Shown piece by piece: positions 1 to 11,767 of a stretch of 64,000 bases of DNA. The translations under genes were made by a program, and so were the position numbers. The notes beneath the pieces are model-generated. The model was not told where the DNA came from, made no database searches, and worked only from the letters and a program-made list of their open reading frames with translations. The stretch is from Gloeopeniophorella convolvens. Lineage: Eukaryota; Basidiomycota; Agaricomycetes; Russulales. The first letter of the stretch is position 1. Each line of letters starts with the position of its first letter. The stretch is from assembly GCA_022496205.1 (NCBI GenBank), contig WTXD01000013.1, positions 496,001 through 560,000 of the forward strand. The letters run 5' to 3'.

Positions 1-1320
1 GGCCGTGGGCTACCAGTCGATGCTCCGTTGACAGGGGGAACAGAGGGTCGCGAGGCATTGAGGCGTTGGAGAGTCTTCATGGGGAACTTCGTCCTGCAGT
101 ACCATGCAGGTAGGCGGAGCATATAAGCAGAAACATGGTGAATATGACATACCGGCAGGTTGAACATACAGGGACAGGAGAGCAGAAGACTGGGATGCAA
201 TGCACGGTGTGAGAGGGATATAATGGGTTGTGATGCTAGGCTTACTAGACAAACACACAGAACAGACAAATCCTATGTCAACGATGTTCTTGTGGCAGAA
301 GCACGCAGCCCGGAAGTCGACCTTGTCTTGTCTGGGCACGGACATGATATGCCGCATAGCCGGAGGCGGAAGGAAGGACATCTGGCAAGAGCGAGGAACG
401 TCAATCCTCTGACCCGTCATCCGCGGACTAAGGCTCACTATGAGGTATTGCAAGAGGGCATCCCGACGCTCGAGATAGATGTAGGACCCTCCCGTCAGGT
501 GTGCTGCCTGTTGAAGGAATACCGTTTCTTCTCCGAACACTTTGCACACATCGATGGTGACTTTCTAAACGACGACGGTGGGTTGAACGTCATCGACAGA
601 TTGGGTGTGCATTTGTCACTCACCAACTTCTGTGCGGAAAAGATAGAGTTCATGACGGGGATGTATGATGCAGAGAGATCGGGCGAAACCGACAGAATAA
701 GAATGCGCGGATCAGCCGATGCTGCTACTTCCTCGGGGGAACTTCCGGCAGGCGGATGGGCCAGACGGTTGATGTCTGATCAACGTTAGACAGGCATTCC
801 GCGAGGGTTCAGGACCATACAGCACAATGCCTTCGTCAGTGATCCCACCAGCGCAACCGGTGCTGAAGGTCAGTCAGTGAAGAAAAGTGGCGAGAGAGAG
901 CTGTCTTGTACACACGTTCAGCCGTCAAAGAACCCAACAGATCCAATTCTTTTTGTATGCTTTTTGCAACTATTGAGTTGACGAGTTTGAAAGGTCGATA
1001 CGAGTTGGCATCAGCAGGCGGGTCGTTGTGATTTGTTGGGCCGGCATCCAGCGAAGAGTACAACATTACACTGTCATGATAACTCAGCCGCTCAGGTATG
1101 GGGCCAAGAAGAAAACGAACCTCTTTCCGGGCAGTGCGCCAAAGACAGACAATGTGTTCTCATGGTGGGCTGCGATGTGCGAGTTTACGAATGTCAGGAC
1201 ATGCGACAGGAACGTTTGGAATGACAATGGGAACGGGTTCGTGGACTCTGCAGAGAGATGCCATTGGGACGGGGACAGGTCGACGATGAGAGACAAGTGT
1301 GAAGATCCGTCCATGCTCAT
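1..1320 (-). CDS. TFB4: TFIIH core subunit Tfb4/p34 (3' end cut by window edge)
   Basis: Core TFIIH subunit acting in RNA polymerase II initiation and nucleotide excision repair. The N-terminus (MSMDGSSHLSLIVDLSP) matches the Tfb4 vWA-like domain opening. Splicing at 1121/1070 gives ALPGKSVMLYSSLDAG. A later exon reads SLTKALCYINRL. The next reads VFGEETVFLQQAAHLTGG and LLQYLI, then FLPPPAMRHIMSV and the zinc-finger segment CFCHKNIVDIGFVCSVCLS, spliced to IFCSPVPVCSTCR. All are Tfb4 hallmarks, and the cysteine pairs form the C-terminal zinc-binding module. Reading stays open to base 1 (TKFPMKTLQRLNASRP), so only the extreme C-terminus is missing. The start is ATG 1320; ATG 1314 is an alternative. 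It diverges from CHD1. Identification is confident; some small-exon borders are inferred. Confidence 0.92.
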
Positions 1321-2195
1321 CGCTGCTCGCCGGGACGGTTGTCTCCTGAAACAGACCTTAGTAACTAACAATGGAAGACGATTACCGAGGGACCGAAGGT
1401 GAAGAGAGGAAGGAAGGACACGTGACGAGGACGGGAGTGCCGGCACGGTGGACGGCAGCACCGCCGCTCATCGGGTCCGACGACGCCCGACGCCGCGCTT
1501 ACGACGACAGGGTCCGTAAAGCGCCGGTGCACTGGCCATCGTGTGGAGCGGCGGCGTTGGCGCCGTTCCCCAGGGCGTGAAACATTGGGGTGCCGAACAC
1601 ATAAGCTGCTTACTGGATTGGGCCGGCAGCGACGTGTGCGGCGACGGGCAAGGGGCGAGGCTGCGGAGTGATCGCGCGGGGACGCGGCCGGGGCGGCTGC
1701 GACGAGGATCACGCGGTGTGAGCCGGAAGGCTCGTGTTTGGCGAGGGTCGAGGGGCGTGTGCCGTGCGGCGAGGGCGGCTGATGGAGCGGCGCCGCGGAG
1801 GCCCGCGCGTGGTGTCGGGGCAGTGCCGAGGGTGCGGCGGGGACTCTGGACACTGCTGCTGGCCGTGGCGAGAGGGCTTCGCTGGCGTGCCGGAACGCCG
1901 TGCGTGGAAGAATAGATAAGAGCCGGGGGCGATGTCACAACACGCTGGGCACACGCGCTGGTGATGGCCCAGTCGGCGCGGGCGACAGCAGGCGCACAGT
2001 GGCAAAACCTTGTGTTTCGACCGGGAAAAAAAGGTTTCTCCATGGCCTCTGGAGCTCCTCTTGGCGGTGGAAGTGCGTTGCGAGTCAGACGGGATCGAAC
2101 ACTTGCGGCGGATGGCTAAATTGCGTCGAGGACGCGTTTATCGGAGTTCGTCACGGGCGGTGACGAACGAGCACTGGCCGGCGTTGCCCGTAGCG
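1321..2195. promoter_or_regulatory. Divergent intergenic region between TFB4 and CHD1
   Basis: This 875-bp GC-rich stretch separates two start codons pointing away from each other, so it should hold both promoters. Several open frames cross it on both strands (for example around 1365-1853 and 1541-1915). They look like GC-driven chance ORFs, with arginine- and proline-rich low-complexity translations and no family motif. I see no clear TATA element. Confidence 0.5.
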
Positions 2196-5100
2196 ATGGC
2201 CACGCGTGTGAACATGGCCGGGCTGCCCTCTGCCGACACTGACGCCCGAGTCAACCATCCTTCTCCCCCTTACTCCTCCATCTTCTCCCCCGTCCTCAGC
2301 CCCCTCTCCCCGTCCCCGACGTCCTCCGACCAGGAAGCAGCAGAAATGTACCTAGGCGACGACCTCGACACCACCGCCGACAACTCCCTTGCGCCTTCCC
2401 CCGCCCCCAACAGTGGGCCCTTCAATGGCGACGACTCCGACAACATGCAGATCGACTCCGACGACGACGCGAGGGATGCAGACGCAGATGCCGATGCAGA
2501 CGTTGATGCCGACGGGGACTATGTTGAAGAGCCCGAGTCCGCCCCAGTGAGCTATAACCCAGTAGCGTCTTCCTCTCGCACCATGGCAAGACAGGTTCGT
2601 GGTAGTAGTGGTCAAAGTGTTGTTGTCGTCTGAATTTCACGCCTTATTTATATGTTCAGGTCATCCAGGATGACGACTATGTACGTTTCTCCGATCCGTC
2701 GTTCTGGCGATCTGGCTAAATTAGCCGCTTATAGGGTTACGACGGCACCCCGGATGAAGACGATGAAGACGACGACGGCGACGGCTCTTACGGCGACGAG
2801 GAGTACGGCGGCGTCAGCAGTAGCAGCAAGCGGAAGGCGGTAAAGAAGAAAAAGGTTCCTTCCAAGCCCAAGGGTACGTCTCCGCTCTGTTTTCTCGGCA
2901 GTTTGCTTTAATTGTTGCAATCCAGCAACATCACGGCCACCATCCTCGGATTCCGACTCTGAGTACGGTGCCCGATCCAAGAAGAAGAAAAGACCACGCG
3001 CGTCCGGCGACGAGGTGCGGACCTCCAGCAGAGGCGTCAGAGTACCAAATTACGCGGACGACGTCGAAGACTTCGACCAATTTGACGAGCCCCACCCGGG
3101 TTACTACATCGATCCTAATCTCCAAGAGAAAGAGAACGATGAGATCGAGGCTGTGCTCGGACATTCACGAGAGGAAGGGCACGAGGACGATCTGGATGAC
3201 CTGTGGTACGAAAACATCGTGCGTGTTCTGCCTCGTTGCCGCGATGTCTATTGACCTCGCCTGTAGCGCTTCCACATCAAGTGGAAAGGGTTCTCACACT
3301 TGAGAAATACCGATGAGACATACGAGTTCCTCAAGCGGTACAAGGGGCTCAAGCGGGTTGACAACTACATCAAGGCGTTCAAAGCATATCAGGCGCGCCT
3401 TGACGCGCCCGGCCTCACCTCCGAGGAACGTGAAACGCTTCTCCTGGACAAGGAGCGTGACAAACAGGACTTGGAACTTTACAAGACTGTTGAACGCATT
3501 GTCTCACACCGAGATGGCCCCAAGGGCGAGATCGAATACTTCTGCAAATGGAACGGTCTCAATTACGAACATTGTACTTGGGAGCCCCTCGAAGAAATTC
3601 GACCGATTGCAAAGGAGCTACTCGAGGCATACCGCGTCCGGGAAGCTGAGGCCAAGTTCCCATACAAAGGTGTCGTGTATGCGCGCAACCAACGACCGCC
3701 CTTCGAAAAGATCACAGAGGACCCCGATTACATCGTCAAGACGGGTGGTGAGTTGAAGGACTTCCAGCTCACCGGGTTGAACTGGCTGGCATACTTGTGG
3801 AGCAAGGGCGAGAACGGTATTTTGGCCGATGAGATGGGTCTAGGAAAGGTGCGACCTTTTGTATGACGCTGGAAGGGGCATGGATTGACGCACTCTTTCA
3901 GACTGTGCAAACAGTGTCGTTCTTGTCCTACCTGTTCCATCAATTGCACCAATACGGGCCTTTCCTGGTGATCGTCCCCTTGTCCACGATCACTGCATGG
4001 CAATCGCAGTTCCAGACATGGGCTCCCGATATCAATGTCATCACCTACATTGGCACTGCGTCAGCCCGTGACATCATCCGGAAATACGAATTCGGGCCAT
4101 CGAACAAGAAGCTCAAGCTGAATGTCCTCCTGACGACGTACGAGTTAACACTCCGCGACGCCAAAGAGCTCTGTGACATCAAGTGGCAAGTCCTTGCCGT
4201 TGACGAGGTAGGCCCTAACATTCTCCCTGGTTGTTGACAATTCCCGACTAATCCCCTCAAGGCTCACCGTCTCAAGAACTCGGAGAGTCAGCTGTACGAA
4301 GCGCTGCGGGCCTTCGCAGCTGCATCCAAGCTCCTCATCACGGGAACACCCCTTCAGAACAATGTCAAAGAGCTTTTGTCGCTCATGCACTTCCTCATGC
4401 CCGAAAAATGTGCGATTTAGTTCGAAAGTCCACCCTGGTTGTTCTGATGAGCCATGGTTCAGTCGCTTTGACTAGCGAGTTTGACCTTAGCGACGTGGAT
4501 CATGAGGCCAAGATCAAGGAGTTACACGCTCAGCTCGAGTCGTTGATGCTCCGAAGGTTGAAGCGCGACGTTCTCAAGTCCTTACCAACGAAGAGCGAGC
4601 GCATCTTGCGGGTCGAAATGAGTGCCATGCAAACGCACTACTACAAGAACATCTTGACGAAGAACTTCCAAGCTCTTCAGAGGAGTGCAAGCGGCAACGG
4701 CAACATCAGCTTGCTGAATATCGGTTAGTTCCGCGCTGTGCAACCTCCACGTATCATTCTCACTCCCTTTATCCAGCCATGGAACTGAAAAAGGCCGCAA
4801 ACCACCCATTCCTCTTCGATGGCGCTGAGGTCAAGACTGACTCGCCAGAGGAGACGTTGAAGGGCTTGGTGATGAACAGCGGGAAGATGGTTTTGCTCGA
4901 CAAGTTGCTAGCTCGTTTGCGCAATGACGGCCACCGCGTGCTTATATTCAGCCAAATGGTTCGCATGCTGGACATCCTCAGCGACTACCTATCTTTTCGA
5001 AATTACCTCCACCAACGCTTGGATGGCATGGTGTCCTCAGATGCACGGAAGAAGTCGATCGCCCATTTCAACGCGCCCGGCTCCCCGGACTTTGTTTTCC

Positions 5101-7498
5101 TGCTCTCCACACGTGCCGGTGGCCTCGGCATCAACCTCGAGACGGCGGACACAGTGATCATCTTCGATGTGAGTGCGAGTGTCGCTAACGGCATTGTCGG
5201 CACCGCTGAGTTGACGTTCGCAGAGCGACTGGAATCCGCAGAACGACTTGCAGGCTATGGCACGTGCGCACCGCATCGGCCAGAAGTCACACGTCAGCGT
5301 GTACCGTTTTGTGAGCAAGGACACAATGGAGGAGGATGTCCTTGAGCGGGCTAAAAAGAAGATGGTTCTGGAGTACGCGAGTGCGTTCACAAATCCACGC
5401 CTTGCCGCGTCCACAATCTGACGTCCATTGTCCATCCCAGTCATCAACCAGATGGACACATCACAGGCACACCTCAGTGGCAAGACCACGAACGGCAAGG
5501 ATGTCACAAAACCGGATAACCTCAGCAGGGAAGAGCTCACTGCTGTCCTTAAGTACGGTGCCCAGAAACTGTACGCCCACCATTTTCTCCCCAGGGGTCA
5601 GAGCTACAGCTGACAAAATGACTCACAGCTTCGACAAGGACAACACACTGCAGGACAAGAAGCTTGACGAGATGGACCTCGACGATATCCTGAACCGTGC
5701 CGAAGACCACGAAACCGTCACCGCCGGTGACGGCGGCGCATCGCTGGGTGGTGAAGGCTTCCTTGCGTCTGTCGCCTTCGTCAGCGACGTCAAGACCGAG
5801 ATGAGCTGGGACGATATCATTCCCTTGGATGAGCGCCAGCGGGTCGAGCGCGAGGAGGACCAGAGGAAGGCCGAGGAGCTAGCTGCCCTAGACACCAAGG
5901 ACAGGAAGCGGTCCCACGCACCGATATCCTACGAGGGTATGGATGTGGATCAGCCTGCCTCGTCGTCCACCAGCAAGAAGCCCAAGATCCCCGCTCCGAC
6001 CAGGAAGAGTGCCAGTCAAAAGGCGATGGAGCTCAAGGAGCGCGACGTCCGTGTCCTCATCCGCAGCATGCAAAAGTGGGGTGACATCAGACAGCGATAC
6101 GAAGTCATTGTACGTTTCCACTTTTCATGGCCATGCATTTTATTGACTTGTTGCTACAGGTTACCGACTCTAAGCTTCAGGACAAGAACAAGGGCATGAT
6201 TATCGACACTGCCGATGACATCGTCGAGCTGTGCGCGAGCGCTGTCGATGATAACAACTCTCAGAAGCAGAATCGCATGGCCGCTGGCGAGACACTCACG
6301 ACCGCGCAGAAGAGCAAAGCGGTGCTGGTCACCTACCGCAACGTCGGCAACATCAACGCCGAGACGGTCCTCTCGCGCACAAGGGACCTGGCCATACTGT
6401 ACAACATCCTGAGCCCGCTCAGCGAAGACGAGCAATACGCATGGTCGATCCCCGTCGATAACATCCGTCCAACGCTCAACTGGTCTGGCCGGTGGGGTCC
6501 GCAGGAGGACTCGATGCTGCTCGTCGGCGCCTTCAGACACGGCTTCGGCAACTGGGAGGTCATCGCGAAGGACCCGAAGCTCGGGCTCGAGTCCAAGTTC
6601 TTCCTCGAGGAGGGCAAGAAGGGCGAGGACGCGTCGACCAAGCCAATCCCGAACGCGATCCACCTCGTGCGCCGTGGTGACTACCTCCTCGGCCTCCTGC
6701 GCGACCACGAGGAGAAGCTGCGCTCGTACGAGACGTCGCTCCGGACGAAGGGACATCTACGGGGCTCGATGTCGCCTGCGCCGGTTGCGTCGTCGCATAG
6801 CGGGAGCAACAAGCGCCGTGCGGAGAGCGAGGCGGTTGCCTCGGTCGAGGACACGAGTGCGCGGAAGCGGAAACGCAGACCAACACCGACGTTCACTGAT
6901 TCGGAGTCTTCTGATGAGTGGTGAGTATCCTCGTTGCATTCATCGTCTCTTTGAAAGTAATGCGGGTTCGCTTCTAGCCCGTCCATGGACGAGGCATCGA
7001 CCAAGGAAGAGCTGCGCCCGGTCAAGAAGCAGCTGGTATGTTATTCCCCCGAATCTGACAATAACACGTGCGCTGACTGTGCTCGCAGAAACAACTGAAG
7101 TTGTCTGGTGGCGACATGCCCCGCGACGACAAGGTTGCCATCCTCAAGGAGTCTCTGGCGGCTATCGGTCGTCGCATCGAGGCCGTTCTAGATATCAAAC
7201 AAGCTGCCGGAGAAGACCGCGAAAGGTGGCGGCGACACCTCTGGACGTGCGTACACCCTACAGCCTTCCCACGGTTCGGGATCCTGACTGCTACTACCTC
7301 AGGTTCGTCACGTTGTTTTGGCCGAAGAAGGTCAAGGCTGCCAAGCTGGAGGAGATCCACGCGAAGATGGTGATCAAGGAGGCTGGCGATGCGAGCGTTC
7401 CCAAAAAGCCGCGGCTGAGCTCCAACGGCAAGCCCGCGGGCAACGGCGCGACGTCCTCCTCGTCCGTCGCCTCCAGACCGCTCAAGGTCTCCCGGTGA
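2196..7498 (+). CDS. CHD1: CHD1-type chromodomain helicase, ATP-dependent chromatin remodeler
   Basis: Sixteen exons sum to 4482 nt (1493 aa): 2196-2594, 2660-2680, 2735-2873, 2926-3218, 3267-3848, 3902-4207, 4262-4409, 4463-4723, 4777-5168, 5224-5380, 5441-5570, 5629-6109, 6160-6920, 6978-7035, 7089-7246 and 7303-7498. Order of domains: an acidic Ser-rich N-terminus; tandem chromodomains ([13 protein letters not shown], then [19 protein letters not shown]); a SNF2 ATPase with Walker [12 protein letters not shown] and DEAH box [12 protein letters not shown]; a helicase C lobe ([38 protein letters not shown]); a SANT/SLIDE-type DNA-binding region; and the C-terminal DUF4208 (CHCT) domain. It slides and spaces nucleosomes in transcribed genes. 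An apparent stop near 4418 lies in the intron 4410-4462. ATG 2214 is an alternative start with a good context (aacATGG). Confidence 0.97.
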
Positions 7499-8122
7499 CA
7501 TCAACACTGTACGATATCCCTCGGGTCACATCCTCATCCTCATCCTCGTTTCCCTTCCCGCCACTTTATTGCCCTGATCCCACTCGCGCGCTTTTCGCTT
7601 CGGACTCGTCAGTGCTCCATCGTTCTCCTCCGCATACACCAATTACTCTATAATGCTCTGATGAATGTTCGCCTGGCTGTACGTATGTACATATATCTGT
7701 GATTGCAGTCGTTCTTTTGTTATCAGTCCTTGTTGAATTATAATATCACCACTTTACACGATTAACAAGAAAGTCCTTGACATGATATCTGCTGGAGTGC
7801 TCAGGGTTCCTTGTATCATTCGTATGTATCGTGTGATTGTATGTGCGACCGACAACGCTGTTCCACAGATCTATCTGAACGACATGCATTGCTTGCCTGA
7901 GTCGTACAGCATCATGGCACACCCCAACTCCGAAGTGACCGGAAACCTTCGAGGTGTTGTCAAGCCGGCGTTCCATCCCCCATTTAGACACTGGAGGTAC
8001 AACTTCAATTCTTCCAACATCACAAATTATCGTACAAAGCATGACCGTAGGCATAACATGTCACAGTGGAAATGCAGGATACACATTCAACTCGAGACGG
8101 CCTTCGCTTGCCTTTCTTTGGA
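7499..8122. other. Convergent intergenic region
   Basis: This stretch lies between the 3' ends of CHD1 (plus) and the decarboxylase (minus). It should hold both 3' UTRs. It is relatively AT-rich around 7660-7770. I see no further gene. Confidence 0.6.
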
Positions 8123-11100
8123 TCAAGCTGCCAACCCCTCCAGGACAACATCCTTCCAGAGGGCCTTGATCTCACCAGGAGCCTTCGCAGAGGTGTAGTT
8201 CTTGATGATGCGGTTGTCGTCCGTGAAGTCCTCCTTGTTGAGGTTCTTGTAGTCGATATACACGTCCGAGCCGATTTCCAGCGTCCCGGTGGACAGCGGT
8301 GCTACCCCATCGACGGATGCCAACCCCGGTCCGTGCGCGTCGGCGTCGTGGGGGTCGTGGTAGACCGCCACGGCGAACTTCGCGCCAGGGTGGAAGAACG
8401 ATGGCGGATTCGAGTCGCTGAAGGGCTGCATCGGGACCTCGCGGCGGTCAAGGGTAAGGATGACCCCGCGCCTGAGCTCCTCTAAGGCGAGAGGCTTGTC
8501 GAGCTGCAGCTTGACTCGGTCCGCGGAGAGCTGCGCGTTGGGCGCGCGGAGGAGCATGTGGTCGATGTGCTGCTCCCCCGGAGTCCCATAGAGATAGAAC
8601 GGGACGTCGCGCGGGTAGACCGGGTCGCGCCACCTCGAGTTGAGGGGGCGGTTCTTCACAATCTGGACGCCAGAAATCTCAACGCCGCTCAAGTTGAGAC
8701 CCCTAAAAGAAGATGTCAACGACTATCCTTAGTCGAAGTAGGGATGTGATCACATACTTTCCGGTGATATCTGCCGTGAAAGTTCCAGTGGCTTCGATCT
8801 GAGAGAGCAGCACGTTTTCCTCTGTGGCGAGCGTGTAGACTGCGCTTGGGTGCTGAGCGCGAGCTTTGGTGTACGCAGCCCGCTGAACTGCGTTCGCAAT
8901 CTGCGCACTCAAGATCAACTGGAAACGCCCATTCGCCTTGCGGAACAAGGGCCTGTAAACCAAGTAGATTTTGTCTGTTCCTTGCATGGTGAAAGTGTGC
9001 CTCTGCGGAGAAAGTGTGTTCCGCTGAATCACATTCTAGATAGGAATCCTCAAAAGGGTGCCCAGCGTTAGACAATCGCGAGAACGCACCGCGACCTCTT
9101 CCTCAAGAACATCTTTGAAAGCCTTTGCGATAGTAGACAGGAAGTCGCCGGCGGATTGGAACGGAGACATGACAACATTCCTAAGGACGAATAGATCCTG
9201 CTCGGAGTCGGTCTCGAGGCCAAGGCGCCTAGCAACTCAGTCAAGACGTGTCAGGAAGTTGGGTTACGGGGACGAGTGACTGACTGTTTATAAGCCTGGA
9301 CACAGTCGCCGTAGTCTTTGACAGCAAAGACAGTGGCGGAGAGGAAGAGGTTGATCTCGAATGGGGACTCTCCGGGGCTTGTCACAGAGAGGCGGTCGAA
9401 GATACGGTTGTTGAGATAGTTCGCCTCTTCTACGTCTTCATTGGGCTTTCCATCAATACGGAAGTTGCAAGTAAAGGCGTTGATATTCAGGTCGGAGCCA
9501 AGCTGGCGCAGCTCTTCCATGGCCCATTCATCCGCAACGACATCCTGGTTCTCCTTCCCAAGGATGTGCTCACGAATCAATTGCTTCTCTTCTTCGACTT
9601 TCTCCGGGTTGGGCTCCTGTACGAGCGGGTTGAACGGAACGACAATGTAGGGAGTAAATGCATCGGACATGGCGGCCCATTCCGCCGAAATCTGTGCGAT
9701 CTGGCTTCAGAATTGACCAAACAGGGTGTGAATGAGATGTTTACCCTACGGCACGTAAACGAAACCTGGCCGAGGAGAGCGCCGTGGCCTTCCTTGTGTA
9801 GGCCGATGACCTGATGGTGAAGGTAACAAGCCACAGACGGTGCACCGGGTTTACTAAGAATTTAGGTTGTCATGTGCTGAGGAAGCGTGTGGAACGCATC
9901 CTTGATATTACTCACCTCCCCTCAACGCCGTAGCTGCCGATGCTCTCGCTCGCATCGTGCAAGTAGGGAGCGGTCCAGGTCAAGAGGTACCGCATCCGTC
10001 CGTCGCGATAGCACAACCCTCCAGCGGGATACGGAATGTATCCAGCCTTGTGCGGGTCGATGGTGATGGAGTCGACATGCTGCAAGGCTTCGAACTGCTT
10101 CACAGTGGACTCGCGCAGCGCAACAGAGGGGACGAAGCTCATATCGGGGTCGGGATCGTCAGAGGAGCCGCCGCGTGGTGCGCGGAGGAGCGGCTTCTCA
10201 CGAATCATAGATGCAAAGTAGCCACCCCAGGCAGCGTCAGCGTGGACGACGAACGACATGCCCTTGGCTTGAAATTCTTTACGAAGAGCCAGAATATCGG
10301 TAAGGGGATCAACGGCGCCCTCTTCGGTGGAGCCGATGATTGCAACCACGGCATAAACGGCCTGCTGCTTTTTGAACCGCTCTTCAAGTTTCTCGCGAAG
10401 GTGGTCAATGCCGACACGCGCGTTTTCGTCGACTATTGCCGTAAGTAAAAATTACCAATGGGGGCAGAGTGACAGAACCTACCCGGGACGTTGACGCAGT
10501 TGTCACGGCCGATTCCAAGTATCGCTGGAAAACAAACATCTCAGAGACGCTACTTCACTGGCAGTCAGGGTCTCTGCCGCTTACCTGCTGACTTTGGCCA
10601 CGAGTAGTGCTTTGTGCTTGAAACCAAGTATTGTGGTTGCTCCTCAATCCCAAACTTGGTTATAAGAGCGTCCTTTCCCGTAGACTGGATAATGAAGGGC
10701 TCCAGAGCGGCGTCAAGGAATTCGGCGGAAACACCGTATTGTTCCCGAATTCGATCACCCATGCCCAAGGTCTCTTCAACGCGGAAGTTGAGGAGATCCC
10801 AGGTGGACACGTCCTTCAGTAAGACGGCATCGTATGGATTGGCGCAGGTGAAAACTTTGAAGGTGCTGGCAATGAAGTCGAGAGCTTGACCATCCTCCAT
10901 CGCTGCGCGAAGTGCAAGCGGATAGAACTTCAGGTTGCGAGCTACAATTATTGGGGTTAGCATCTCGTACGAGCCTTTTGGTCACCGCCCCCAAACTGAC
11001 CTGCCCTGTGATTTGCGGCAACGCCAAGGGTTTATAATTGAGATATGAGCGACGATATAGTCAATGATGAACGGAGTCACTTACCACATAGATTCAAGGT

Positions 11101-11767
11101 TCGCGATGGTCCCGTCGGACGGGAGATGACCCCATGAGTTTGGATCCGTGTAGCCCAGCATTTCACACAGTTGGCGGCCGACTTCAAGTTCAATGACTGT
11201 CGTGATGGGGCTTGCCTCGAACGCAACCTGAAGAAAATATAAGTTAGACGAAAGCGAACAGTCCTATGCGGCCCTATCCATACATTGTTAGGATTGAACA
11301 TGATGGTGGAAACCCATCCAACGATAGAGGGGAGACTCATTTCCATGCACATGTGGCCAGCATACCTCGCTGCGTAGTTTAGGTTGTGAGTGGAGCCATA
11401 GCGAGCACGGCCGATCTGATACTCACGGGAGAAGAAAGGGATCGAGTACCGATTCAATAAGTCGAGAACTTTGCCGAATTCTGCGCGAAGTTTCTCTTCG
11501 CTGTCTTTGAAAGAAGCAGAGACCTGCATTTCGCTCGTTATGAATTTCTATCGTACCAGCTCAAGTAAGTCACAACCGTCGGAGCAAGAGCGAAACGCAT
11601 ACAGGGTCCTGGTAGCGATCAGAATACGCGTTGCGGACGCCGTCTTGAGACTTGAGAGTTGTTTCGAAGAGTTCTTGCAGGAGTCCAAAGTTCTCAGCCC
11701 GGGGGCCGAGGAACCATGCAGAGACTGCCTCATGCATATTCGACTTGAGGGGCGTTCGTGAAGACAT
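8123..11767 (-). CDS. PLP-dependent group II decarboxylase with long C-terminal extension (non-canonical aromatic amino acid decarboxylase-like)
   Basis: The spliced protein is about 1000 aa and starts at ATG 11767 (MSSRTPLKSNMHEAVSAWFL). The catalytic domain shows GHLPSDGTIANLESMWAARN, the cofactor motif VHADAAWGGYF and the Schiff-base lysine in DSITIDPHKAGYIPYPAGG. The family decarboxylates aromatic amino acids to amines using PLP. After the decarboxylase fold come a region around ISAEWAAMSDAFTPYIVVPF and a further roughly 290-residue C-terminal module ending LWKDVVLEGLAA. Bacterial and plant AAADs lack such a module. A calcium-responsive C-terminal region was reported in the non-canonical AAAD of Psilocybe cubensis, which this resembles in layout (recalled, not searched). 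All junctions I checked keep frame, including a 5-nt exon at 11001-11005. A decayed copy lies upstream on the same strand. Substrate is not known. Confidence 0.9.

Noticed and set aside
1365..2043. Overlapping frames on both strands between TFB4 and CHD1
   Set aside because: They are GC-driven frames in a divergent promoter region with Pro/Arg-rich translations.
4410..4462. Apparent premature stop in the CHD1 helicase domain
   Set aside because: The stop lies in an intron; splicing restores [20 protein letters not shown].
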